This document shows, one piece after another, positions 5,447 through 11,682 of a stretch of 13,368 nucleotides of DNA. Within the stretch, counting starts at the first letter, position 1. Each line of letters starts with the position of its first letter. The position numbers and the translations under genes were made by a program. The notes under the pieces were generated by a model, which made no database searches, was not told where the DNA came from, and saw nothing but the letters and a program-made list of their open reading frames with translations. Source of the DNA: an uncultured Actinomycetes bacterium (GTDB lineage: Bacteria; Actinomycetota; Thermoleophilia; Gaiellales; F1-60-MAGs149); NCBI GenBank assembly GCA_903960645.1, contig CAJCBN010000125.1, forward strand, positions 1 to 13,368, in the 5' to 3' direction.

Positions 5447-7512
5447 GTCATGACGCCGACAAGCTGATCCGCCAGCTCTCGCTGGTCGCGTACATCATGG
5501 CCGAGAAGCGGCCGATCACGGCCCGCGACGCCAAGAACGCCGTCGAGGGCTACTACGACATGTCCGATGAGGCCTTCGCCCGTCGCTTCTACGCCGATCG
5601 CGCCGAGCTGCTGGCGCTGGGCGTGCCGATCAAGTCGAATCGCGACGAGTTCACCGGCGAGGAGCTCTACACGCTGACGCGTGAGAACTACTTCCTGCCG
5701 CCGCTGCACCTGACCGACCGCGAGCTCGCCGCGCTCAACACCAGCCTGTTCCTGCTGGAGGGCCAGTTCGCCTACGCGGCACCGCTGCGGCTCGCCCTGC
5801 AGAACCTGGCGCTCGGCCGCCCGGGCGTGCTCGAGCAGTCGCCCGCAATCGGCGTGTCGCTCGACCTCTCCGGTGGCGGTCACTCGCCCGAGATCGCCGC
5901 GCGCCTCGCCAAGCTCGAGGGCGCCATCTCGAAGCAGAAGACGATCGTCTTCTCCTACTTCGCGATCAGCACCGGCCAGGAGAAGAGCCGCACGGTCGAT
6001 CCGTACGGCCTCTACTTCTCCGACTCGAACTGGTACCTCGTCGGCCATGACCACGCCCGCGACGCGATCCGCAACTTCCGCGTCTCGCGCATCCGCGGCG
6101 ACATGCGCTTCCATACCCGCAAGGAGCGCGACTTCCGCCGCCCCGCCGACTTCGACCCCGCGACGTACCGTGACCGTGCGATCTGGGCGCTCGACGAGCC
6201 CGTCGGCGAGGCCAGCCTCTACGTTGCGCCGAGCGCGGCTTGGCTGGTCGACCGCCTCTTCAACAAGCACGGCGAGGTCACCACGCACGAGGACCGCTCC
6301 GCCACGTTCGAGACGCAGTACAGCGACGTCAACCGCCTCGTCGAGTGGATCCTCGGCCTCGGCGGCCAGGTGTTGCCGCTCGGTCCGAGCGAGGTCGTCA
6401 GCGCCGTCGTCACGGCGCTCGAGAACGTCCGCGACGCACACGCCGGTGACCCCCCGACGATCGCCTCGCCGAAGAAGATCGTGACCGAGCCCGAGGCGCC
6501 TGTCGCCCGCCCGTCGAACCCCGTCGCCCCGGAGCGCTTCGCGGTGCTCCAGGCCCTCCTCGCGGATCTCCTCGAGACCTGCGGCACGGACCAGAGCGGC
6601 TCGATCGCGGCCTCGGTGCTGCAGGATCGGTACAAGATCGACGACGCGGAGATGATCGAGCAGATCAACCTGCTCAACCTCGTCAACTTCGGTGGCGGCT
6701 GCTACGCCGTCTACGCCGAGCTCGACGACGAGGGCATGATCAACGTCCAGAAGGAGCTGTACGGCGAGGACTTCCGCCGCCCGGCACGCCTCTCGCCGCT
6801 TGAGGCCAAGGCGATCCTGATGGCGCTCGACCTCGTCGGCCCCCAGATCGCGGGCGCGACCAACTCCACACTGGCGAGCGTGCGCGAGAAGGTCGAGATC
6901 GCCTGCGGCGGCGGTGTCCCCGGCGGCCAGCCGTCGACCACGGTCGACGTCGGCGTGCCCGAGGACGTCATCGGCGAGATCTCCCGGGCGATTGAGCACC
7001 ATCGTCTGGCGCGCATCACCTATCTGTCGCGCACCTCCAACGAGGTCGCCGAGCGCGTCATCGAGCCGTACAAGCTCCGCGGCGTCAACTCGGACTGGTA
7101 CGTCGAGGCCTGGGATGTCGGCGCCGAGGGCGAGCGCACGTTCCGCATCGACCGCATCCAGACTGCCGAGCGCCTCAAGGAGTCGTTCACGCCGCGCGAG
7201 GGTCTCACCAACCTCGCCGAGCAGCGCAGCCTCGGCGGCACGAAGGGCTCCGTCAGCGTCTGGTTCTCCCCCGCCATCGCCCTGCGCGAGTCGGAGAAGC
7301 GCACCGGCGCCTCCCAGCTGCGCGACGGTGCACTGCTCGACACGATCACGTTCGATTCCGAGCGCTGGCTCGAGGACGAGGTCATCAAGTACCGCGGCGA
7401 CGCCGTGCTGGTCGAGCCGGCCGCCCTGCGCGCCCGCGTCGCCCGCCGCGCGACGCAGATCCTCAAGGAGGTCAAGGGCGCCAAGCGCCTGGCCTCCAAG
7501 AGTCGTCGGTAA
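5443..7512 (+). CDS. pafBC: Fused PafB-PafC WYL-domain transcriptional regulator
   Basis: A 689-residue protein made of two halves of the PafB/PafC type. Each has a helix-turn-helix-like N-terminal region (about 5-65 and 363-440), a WYL domain (about 157-220 with SNWYLVGHD; about 510-580 with SDWYVEAWD and TFRIDRIQ) and a WCX-like C-terminal part. In mycobacteria separate PafB and PafC form a heterodimer that activates most DNA-damage genes independently of LexA; a natural fusion is known from Arthrobacter. Divergence from dinB fits that role. The N-terminal HTH starts at SHDADKLIRQ, so I chose TTG at 5443; ATG at 5389 would add 18 residues without domain character and overlaps the predicted -10. 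WYL domains bind ligands such as nucleic acids; the ligand here is inferred from the family. The two separate pafB and pafC genes seen elsewhere are not adjacent. Confidence 0.9.
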   Translation: MSHDADKLIRQLSLVAYIMAEKRPITARDAKNAVEGYYDMSDEAFARRFYADRAELLALGVPIKSNRDEFTGEELYTLTRENYFLPPLHLTDRELAALNTSLFLLEGQFAYAAPLRLALQNLALGRPGVLEQSPAIGVSLDLSGGGHSPEIAARLAKLEGAISKQKTIVFSYFAISTGQEKSRTVDPYGLYFSDSNWYLVGHDHARDAIRNFRVSRIRGDMRFHTRKERDFRRPADFDPATYRDRAIWALDEPVGEASLYVAPSAAWLVDRLFNKHGEVTTHEDRSATFETQYSDVNRLVEWILGLGGQVLPLGPSEVVSAVVTALENVRDAHAGDPPTIASPKKIVTEPEAPVARPSNPVAPERFAVLQALLADLLETCGTDQSGSIAASVLQDRYKIDDAEMIEQINLLNLVNFGGGCYAVYAELDDEGMINVQKELYGEDFRRPARLSPLEAKAILMALDLVGPQIAGATNSTLASVREKVEIACGGGVPGGQPSTTVDVGVPEDVIGEISRAIEHHRLARITYLSRTSNEVAERVIEPYKLRGVNSDWYVEAWDVGAEGERTFRIDRIQTAERLKESFTPREGLTNLAEQRSLGGTKGSVSVWFSPAIALRESEKRTGASQLRDGALLDTITFDSERWLEDEVIKYRGDAVLVEPAALRARVARRATQILKEVKGAKRLASKSRR

Positions 7513-7525
7513 CTCGCCACGCTCC

Positions 7526-7543
7526 GACGGGTGGAAATCCGTC
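7526..7543 (+). terminator. Small hairpin after pafBC
   Basis: GACGG (7526-7530) and CCGTC (7539-7543) enclose eight bases, with outer complementary CTCGC (7513-7517) and GCGAG (7550-7554). It lies 14 bases after the pafBC stop and could end that transcript, but it overlaps the next promoter's -35 and has no adjacent U-run, so an operator is as likely. Confidence 0.3.
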
Positions 7544-7560
7544 ATCACCGCGAGTAGCAT
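7532..7560 (+). promoter_or_regulatory. Promoter of the collagen-like gene pair
   Basis: TGGAAA (7532-7537; four of six to TTGACA) and TAGCAT (7555-7560) are 17 bases apart. The -10 ends six bases before the ATG at 7567, with only TTTTGT between, so a leaderless transcript is expected. This is the best-formed promoter in the window. Confidence 0.6.
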
Positions 7561-7566
7561 TTTTGT

Positions 7567-8271
7567 ATGGCAGATTCCTCGGCGGGCTTCCTCCGAAAGC
7601 GTCTCACCTACGCGAACGTGATCGCCACGCTCGCGCTCTTTCTCGCGCTTGGCGGGACCTCCTACGCCGTGACAGCGCTGCCGAAGAACAGTGTCGGCAC
7701 GCCGCAGCTCAAGAAGAACGCCGTCACGGGCGAAAAAGTGAAGGCGGGCTCGCTCGACTCCAGCGACTTCAAGACGGGCACGTTGCTGAAGGGTGACACC
7801 GGAGCGGCGGGACCGGCCGGCGCGACGGGAGCGCAGGGGGAGCGTGGCCCTCAGGGCGCAGCGGCCGCGCTTGAGGCAGAGTGGACAGGAAACACCGATG
7901 CAACGCCCCTCGACCAGGCGATTACATCGAGTCTGGTCATCGGCGCGTTCCAGGTTGCCACCAGTGGGCGGGTGTTCGTGTACGCCACGGCAGCAGTCGA
8001 TGGCATCTGTAGCGCCGGTCAACCCAAGGCGGCGCTCTACTATCACGCCCAGGGAGTCGCCACATGGACGCCGGTGACGAAGTCGGCGCTGCCGTTCTCG
8101 GGCACGGCTGCGACGGCCACGCCGATCACGCTGATGGGCCTGATCAACACGAACCTCGCCGTCGGGAATTACGCGTTCGACATGCGGGTCGGCTGTACCA
8201 GCGGAGGAAATTGGGTGTTGCAGGACCTCACGGGCGGCAGCTACGGCAGCCTCAACATCGGGCCGATCTGA
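7567..8271 (+). CDS. Secreted collagen-like repeat protein, copy 1
   Basis: A 234-residue envelope protein. Basic residues at 10-12 precede a hydrophobic segment (about 16-35, LTYANVIATLALFLALGGTS) acting as signal peptide or anchor. A conserved linker (ALPKNSVGTPQLKKNAVTG) leads to eight Gly-X-Y triplets at 76-99, long enough for a short collagen-like helix. The remaining 135 residues look beta-rich, with two cysteines (in DGICSAG and VGCTSGG); no known domain recognised. The ATG at 7567 is leaderless-looking. The next gene repeats the first about 75 residues almost exactly but has a different C-terminal half. I associate this N-terminal module with expanded families in Solirubrobacterales; function (surface display, adhesion, trimeric head domain) is not established. 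Confidence 0.8.
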   Translation: MADSSAGFLRKRLTYANVIATLALFLALGGTSYAVTALPKNSVGTPQLKKNAVTGEKVKAGSLDSSDFKTGTLLKGDTGAAGPAGATGAQGERGPQGAAAALEAEWTGNTDATPLDQAITSSLVIGAFQVATSGRVFVYATAAVDGICSAGQPKAALYYHAQGVATWTPVTKSALPFSGTAATATPITLMGLINTNLAVGNYAFDMRVGCTSGGNWVLQDLTGGSYGSLNIGPI

Positions 8272-8282
8272 GGCGCACCGTG

Positions 8283-8969
8283 GTGAAGAGGATCACGTCG
8301 CGCCTCACGTACGCCAACGTCATAGCCACGCTTGCGCTCTTCCTCGCGCTCGGCGGAACCTCGTACGCCGTGACGGCGCTGCCGAAGAACAGCGTCGGGA
8401 CACAGCAGCTCAAGAAGAATGCTGTCACCGGCGTGAAGGTGAAGGACGGCTCGCTGTCGAGTGCTGACTTCGTGGCGGGGACGCTGCTCAAGGGCGATAC
8501 CGGTGCGACGGGTGCGGCCGGGGCGACGGGCGCGACCGGGCCGCAGGGCGAGACCGGCGTCGCGGGGCCGGCCGGCGCGCAGTACTCGTCCGTGGACGGC
8601 GATTCCCAGACCAACCCCATCCTGTCCAATGCCGTTTCGGTGGCCTCCGGGACGATCTACCTGGACCAGGCGGGCAAGTACGCGATGTTCGCCCGCTTCG
8701 ACACCACGTTGACAGCCAACATGTGCGCCGGCGCGGCTACCCCGGTCCTCTTCTTACAGGTGGACGGCACGGTCCTCGCCAAGAGCGGGCGCACGTTCGC
8801 AGACGGCGGCTCTCAATGGGATGGGTTCGTCCTGTTCGGCAAGATGAACGTCGCGCAGACGGTCGGCAATCACACGGCCCGCGTGATGGCCGGCTGCACC
8901 GACAACTCGGCTCCTAGCTCGACGCCGACGCACTACAACGTCGCGTTCCTCACGATCACCGCCCAGTGA
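8283..8969 (+). CDS. Secreted collagen-like repeat protein, copy 2
   Basis: A 228-residue paralogue of the upstream gene. The hydrophobic segment (about 8-29), the SYAVTALPKNSVGT linker and the LLKGDTGA entry into the repeat match copy 1 nearly residue for residue, with mainly synonymous DNA changes. Ten Gly-X-Y triplets follow (71-100). The C-terminal domain (about 101-228) has little similarity to copy 1; its alternating strands (KYAMFARFDTTL, WDGFVLFGKMNV) suggest a beta-sandwich, perhaps a C1q/TNF-like head, though I cannot confirm it. GAGG at 8270-8273 overlaps the stop of copy 1 and precedes two adjacent GTG codons (8280 and 8283); I used the second, but either is possible. Probably co-transcribed with copy 1. 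Its last 14 bases overlap the convergent queG gene. Confidence 0.8.
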   Translation: MKRITSRLTYANVIATLALFLALGGTSYAVTALPKNSVGTQQLKKNAVTGVKVKDGSLSSADFVAGTLLKGDTGATGAAGATGATGPQGETGVAGPAGAQYSSVDGDSQTNPILSNAVSVASGTIYLDQAGKYAMFARFDTTLTANMCAGAATPVLFLQVDGTVLAKSGRTFADGGSQWDGFVLFGKMNVAQTVGNHTARVMAGCTDNSAPSSTPTHYNVAFLTITAQ

Positions 8970-9960
8970 GCGCCCGCCGGGCGGCTCGCGTCAGGATCGG
9001 ATCCTCCTTTTCCGCGAACGGCTGCGCCAGCTCGCGGTACTGCTCCGGCCCGTTCCCCAGCGCGAGCAGCGCGTTGCGCTTGAGGTAGCGCCCGTCGAGG
9101 TCAGGGACGTAGAGGCGGCGGTAGCGGTCGAGCAGGTCCTCCTCGGAGGCTTCAAGCCATGCGTCGAGGCGCACCCAGCCGTCGGCTGAGGGCGTGCGGT
9201 CCGCGCGGCGCTCGTTTGGGCCGTGGTTGTACGGGCAGACGTCCTGGCAGATGTCACAGCCGTAGACCTGGTCATCCATGGCCTCGGCCACGTCGTCCGG
9301 CACCGCGCGGCGGCTCTGCGTCCAGTACGAGATGCACTGCTCGGCGTTGAGGACGTACTCCTCGTCGAGCGCGCCGGTCGGGCAGGCGTCGATGCAGAGC
9401 GTGCAGGAGCCGCAGCCCTGCCGTACGGGCTCGGGCAGCTCGTAGTCGAGTGGCGCGTCGGTGATCAGCGTGCCGATCGAGACGAATGAGCCAAGACCGG
9501 GCGCGATCGCCATCGTGTTCTTGCCGCCGAAGGTCAGCCCCGCGCGGCGCGCACCCTCGCGATCGACGTGGTGGTTGGCGTCGACGTGCACGACGCTGCG
9601 GAACCCCTCCGCCTTGAGAGCGTCGCGTACGCGCCCCAGGGCGTCACGCAGCGTCGTATAGGGATCCGCCCACGCGTAGCGCGGCAGCCTCCCGACGGGC
9701 CCCTCCGGCCGCGGCGTGGCCGGCTCCCAGATCGGCAGCACGGCGCTGATCACCGTCTGCGCGTTGCGCACGGCCTTCTCGGGGTGGCACGAGACCTCCG
9801 GGCGCGCCGCGGTGAAGCGCATGTCGGCCCAAAGCCCGCGCTCCACGCGATCGCGCAGCGCCGCCTCAACCTCGCTGTACGGCGCAGCCGGCGCGGCGCC
9901 GAGCAAGATGTCGTCTTCCCGGACGAGCTCGGCGAGTGCCTTCAGCGAGGGGTTGGACAT
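8956..9960 (-). CDS. queG: Epoxyqueuosine reductase
   Basis: A 334-residue Fe-S, cobalamin-dependent enzyme that reduces epoxyqueuosine to queuosine at tRNA position 34, the last step of Q biosynthesis. Two [4Fe-4S] clusters are indicated by C183-x2-C186-x2-C189-x3-C193-P and by C209, C235-x2-C238-x3-C242-P (GCDICQDVCPYN). The N-terminal catalytic domain has the AGLTFGGKNT segment that aligns with the usual AGLGWIGKNT, with D127 the probable catalytic acid. A short HEAT-like tail (YLKRNALLALGN) ends the protein. ATG at 9960 is preferred: TACGCT ends six bases upstream; a GTG at 9993 would add 11 residues and lie upstream of the likely start point. It is somewhat shorter than E. coli or Bacillus QueG (about 380). 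No other queuosine genes are nearby. Confidence 0.93.
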   Translation of the reverse strand: MSNPSLKALAELVREDDILLGAAPAAPYSEVEAALRDRVERGLWADMRFTAARPEVSCHPEKAVRNAQTVISAVLPIWEPATPRPEGPVGRLPRYAWADPYTTLRDALGRVRDALKAEGFRSVVHVDANHHVDREGARRAGLTFGGKNTMAIAPGLGSFVSIGTLITDAPLDYELPEPVRQGCGSCTLCIDACPTGALDEEYVLNAEQCISYWTQSRRAVPDDVAEAMDDQVYGCDICQDVCPYNHGPNERRADRTPSADGWVRLDAWLEASEEDLLDRYRRLYVPDLDGRYLKRNALLALGNGPEQYRELAQPFAEKEDPILTRAARRALTGR

Positions 9961-9966
9961 ACCCAG

Positions 9967-9972
9967 AGCGTA
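9967..9972 (-). promoter_or_regulatory. -10-like element of queG
   Basis: TACGCT on the minus strand lies exactly six bases before the queG ATG, with no SD in between, which fits leaderless transcription. The -35 region falls in an inverted repeat (9989-10021) and is not recognisable itself. Confidence 0.4.
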
Positions 9973-9988
9973 TCCAGCGTTCGCTGCG

Positions 9989-10021
9989 GACACGGCTCCC
10001 GGCGCGGCGGGGAGCCGTGTC
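9989..10021. promoter_or_regulatory. 12-bp perfect inverted repeat upstream of queG
   Basis: GACACGGCTCCC (9989-10000) and GGGAGCCGTGTC (10010-10021) are perfect inverted copies around nine bases. The repeat spans the expected -35 region of queG, so it may be an operator. It could instead be a stable hairpin relic; no T-run is adjacent. Confidence 0.4.
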
Positions 10022-10026
10022 GCCAG

Positions 10027-10066
10027 GGGCGATCAGGGCGGCTGCCAAGGGCGATCCAGGGCGGCT
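10027..10066. repeat. Two direct copies of a 17-18-base unit
   Basis: GGGCGATCAGGGCGGCT (10027-10043) is followed by GGGCGATCCAGGGCGGCT (10049-10066), identical but for one inserted C. They lie in the queG/rnhA gap. The remaining part of this 337-base gap (10111-10284) shows no gene, tRNA or further structure that I can support. Confidence 0.6.
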
Positions 10067-10078
10067 CGCTGCGCACCC

Positions 10079-10110
10079 TGGACAACCTGGGCCCGGGCCC
10101 ACCTTGTCCA
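10079..10110. repeat. 32-base near-perfect palindrome in the queG/rnhA gap
   Basis: TGGACAACCTGGGCCC (10079-10094) and GGGCCCACCTTGTCCA (10095-10110) pair at 14 of 16 positions, with a two-base mismatch in each arm and the centre GGGCCCGGGCCC. It is upstream of both flanking genes, so a terminator role is unlikely; a binding site or an extruding hairpin is more plausible. Confidence 0.6.
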
Positions 10111-10284
10111 AAAGCCCGTCGTTCCCCGGCGCAGGTTCGTCACCCCCACGCGCACAGCAGCAATCTCCCGGCGCGCCGCCGCGTGCGCCGTGTGCCGATC
10201 AACGCGCAGCAAACCAGCATGCGTCGGCGCTGCGTGGCGGTTATCCCCCGCTGCTCACCCGATCATCACGGGTGCCGGCGGCGG

Positions 10285-10290
10285 TACTGT
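10285..10290 (+). promoter_or_regulatory. -10-like element of rnhA
   Basis: TACTGT ends seven bases before the ATG at 10298; the bases between (TCTCCGC) contain no SD. No clear -35 is present 17 bases upstream. Confidence 0.35.
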
Positions 10291-10297
10291 TCTCCGC

Positions 10298-10753
10298 ATG
10301 CCCGCAGCCGAAAACGAGGTCGAAATCTGGACGGACGGGGCGTGCTCCGGCAACCCTGGTCCCGGCGGCTGGGGAGCGGTCCTGGTCTGGGGCGACCATC
10401 GGCACGAGATCTACGGCGGCGAACCGGAGACCACGAACAACCGCATGGAGCTGATGGGGCTGATCAAGGGCCTCGAGACGCTAACCCGCCCGTCGAACGT
10501 GCTGGTAGTGACCGATTCGGCGTACGTCGAGAAGGCCTTCACCCAGGGCTGGCTGAAGAACTGGCAGAAGAACGGCTGGAAGACGGCGGCCAAGAAGCCG
10601 GTCGAGAACCAGGACCTCTGGCAGGCGGCTCTGGCTGCAGCCGAGCCGCACGAGGTGCGTTTCGAGCGCGTCAAGGGGCATGCGGGCATCGAATTGAACG
10701 AGCGCGCAGACGAGCTCGCGGTGCTCGGACGCGACGACGCCGCACGGTACTGA
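10298..10753 (+). CDS. rnhA: Ribonuclease HI
   Basis: A 151-residue RNase HI, the usual bacterial length, which cuts the RNA strand of RNA-DNA hybrids to clear R-loops and primers. The four metal-binding acids are D13 (in WTDGACSGNPGPGGWG), E51 (in NNRMELMG), D73 (in VVTDSAYV) and D138 (in NERADELA), with the catalytic-loop His at H128 (in VKGHAGIELN). The basic handle region (GWLKNWQKNGWKTAAKKPVEN) characteristic of the E. coli-type enzyme is present. The ATG at 10298 has no SD and a -10-like element just before it. rpsR follows after 61 bases with its own probable promoter. Nothing unusual in the protein. Confidence 0.96.
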   Translation: MPAAENEVEIWTDGACSGNPGPGGWGAVLVWGDHRHEIYGGEPETTNNRMELMGLIKGLETLTRPSNVLVVTDSAYVEKAFTQGWLKNWQKNGWKTAAKKPVENQDLWQAALAAAEPHEVRFERVKGHAGIELNERADELAVLGRDDAARY

Positions 10754-10775
10754 ACGCTCTTCTCGCGATCTGGGC

Positions 10776-10781
10776 TATGCT
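10776..10781 (+). promoter_or_regulatory. -10-like element of rpsR
   Basis: TATGCT lies in the rnhA-rpsR gap. A start near 10788 would give a leader of about 27 bases carrying AGGGAG (10798-10803) and AGGA (10808-10811) ahead of the GTG. So this transcript has an SD-containing leader, unlike its neighbours. Confidence 0.4.
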
Positions 10782-10814
10782 CCCGCAGCATTCCTACAGG
10801 GAGATACAGGACTC

Positions 10815-11225
10815 GTGGCACAGCAGGTTCGACGCAAGCGGAATACGCTTCCCCCCAAGAAGCGCAAGCGCGTCCAGATTACGGACGACCAGATCCGCTA
10901 CACCAATGTCGAGGGCCTCAAGCGCTTCCTGTCGGATCGCGGCAAGATCCGCTCGCGCCGCATGACGGGCCTGTCCCGTCGCCAGCAGGCGCTCGCCGCG
11001 CGTGAGATCAAGCGCGCCCGCGAGATGGGCCTTCTCCCCTTCGTGATGCCGAAGCTCGAGCGTGCTCGTGGCGGCGGCGGTCGCCCCGATCGCCGTGGCG
11101 ACGATCGCGAAGAGCAGACGATGGCTTCGGTCGAGGCACAGGAGGCTGGCGCCACTCAGGTGCTGACCGCCGTCGCCGACATGCAGGACGAGGTGGCAGT
11201 CGAGACTGCCACCGACGAGTCCTGA
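10815..11225 (+). CDS. rpsR: Ribosomal protein bS18 with a long C-terminal tail
   Basis: Residues about 10-78 are a clear small-subunit protein S18 (ITDDQIRYTNVEGLKRFLSD, GKIRSRRMTGLSRRQQALAA, REIKRAREMGLLPF). It binds the platform of the 30S subunit next to bS6. The protein has 136 residues against the usual 75-90: after the core comes a Gly/Arg-rich hinge (82-95) and an acidic, Ala/Thr/Glu-rich tail (96-136), probably disordered. There is no cysteine, so it is a zinc-free (C-minus) type. The start is GTG at 10815 with AGGA close upstream. The usual partners rpsF, ssb and rplI are not next to it; rnhA precedes and a convergent Fe-S gene follows. Whether it is the only S18 of the genome cannot be told from here. 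Confidence 0.93.
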   Translation: MAQQVRRKRNTLPPKKRKRVQITDDQIRYTNVEGLKRFLSDRGKIRSRRMTGLSRRQQALAAREIKRAREMGLLPFVMPKLERARGGGGRPDRRGDDREEQTMASVEAQEAGATQVLTAVADMQDEVAVETATDES

Positions 11226-11270
11226 GCCGTCCCAACCGCTGAGCCGCACCACCCCGCGCGTTCGCCTGCT

Positions 11271-11306
11271 CGCGACGTTTTTGGACCCGGGTCCAGAAAC
11301 GTCGCG
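11271..11306. terminator. 36-base palindrome in the convergent gap, probable bidirectional terminator
   Basis: CGCGACGTTTTTGGACCC (11271-11288) and GGGTCCAGAAACGTCGCG (11289-11306) pair along 18 positions with a single T-G pair. It lies between the stop of rpsR (11225) and the stop of the DUF59 gene (11333), the place for a terminator of both. Unusually the T-tract precedes the GC core on both strands and is part of the stem, so it is not a textbook intrinsic terminator. The rest of the gap holds nothing else. Confidence 0.6.
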
Positions 11307-11332
11307 TTCAGACGCCTACGGTGCCAGGCCGG

Positions 11333-11638
11333 CTAGAAGCCGAGGGCGAACTTGGCGTCTTCGCTCATCAGCTCGGGCGTCCACGGCGGAGCCCAGACGA
11401 GCTCGGCCTTGACGTCCTTGACGCCCGGGATCTCGACGATGGCGCGCTCGATCTCGGCGGCGATGTGCGGACCCGCAGGGCAGCCCATCGACGTCAGCGA
11501 GTACGTCATCGCGACGTTGTTCTCCTCATCGACGTTGACCTCGTAGACGAGGCCGATATCGACGATGCCCATCATCAGTTCGGGATCCTCAACCTGGTTG
11601 AGGGCCTCAATGACGATGTCCTTGGTTACTGCGCTCAT
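11333..11638 (-). CDS. MIP18/DUF59-family metal-sulfur cluster assembly factor
   Basis: A 101-residue single-domain protein of the MIP18 (DUF59) family, related to SufT and to PaaD. Members help mature or deliver Fe-S clusters in the cytoplasm. The marks are DPELMMGIVDIGLVYEV near the N-terminus, the reactive-cysteine loop TSMGCPAGP (C53), and a C-terminal LVWAPPWTPELMSEDAK stretch ending LGF, all typical. The ATG at 11638 has AGGGAA a few bases upstream, and TAACCT at 11669-11664 could be its -10. The gene follows the crotonase gene by 44 bases in the same direction. PaaD-type phenylacetate genes are absent, so a general Fe-S (SUF-related) role is more likely. Clients cannot be deduced; QueG is encoded nearby but separately. 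Confidence 0.9.
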   Translation of the reverse strand: MSAVTKDIVIEALNQVEDPELMMGIVDIGLVYEVNVDEENNVAMTYSLTSMGCPAGPHIAAEIERAIVEIPGVKDVKAELVWAPPWTPELMSEDAKFALGF

Positions 11639-11663
11639 GGCATTCCCTTCGCGTTCTGCGCAC

Positions 11664-11669
11664 AGGTTA
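11664..11669 (-). promoter_or_regulatory. -10-like element of the DUF59 gene
   Basis: TAACCT on the minus strand, just upstream of a 25-base interval with the SD AGGGAA. Four of six to consensus; the -35 is not obvious. The gene may also be read through from the crotonase gene. Confidence 0.3.
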
Positions 11670-11682
11670 GCCGACGGACCGC

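Noticed and set aside
5374..8046. An 890-codon open frame on the minus strand, antisense to pafBC and the start of collagen-like copy 1
   Set aside because: Its composition (Leu, Arg, Asp, Glu, Val, Ala in short repeats) is what the reverse of GC-rich codons gives. No motif or start signal is seen, and the plus strand holds clear WYL domains.
9961..10297. Possible tRNA or small RNA in the queG/rnhA gap (GGTTCG at 10133)
   Set aside because: No cloverleaf arms, no acceptor pairing around the GGTTCG; the palindromes do not fit a tRNA.
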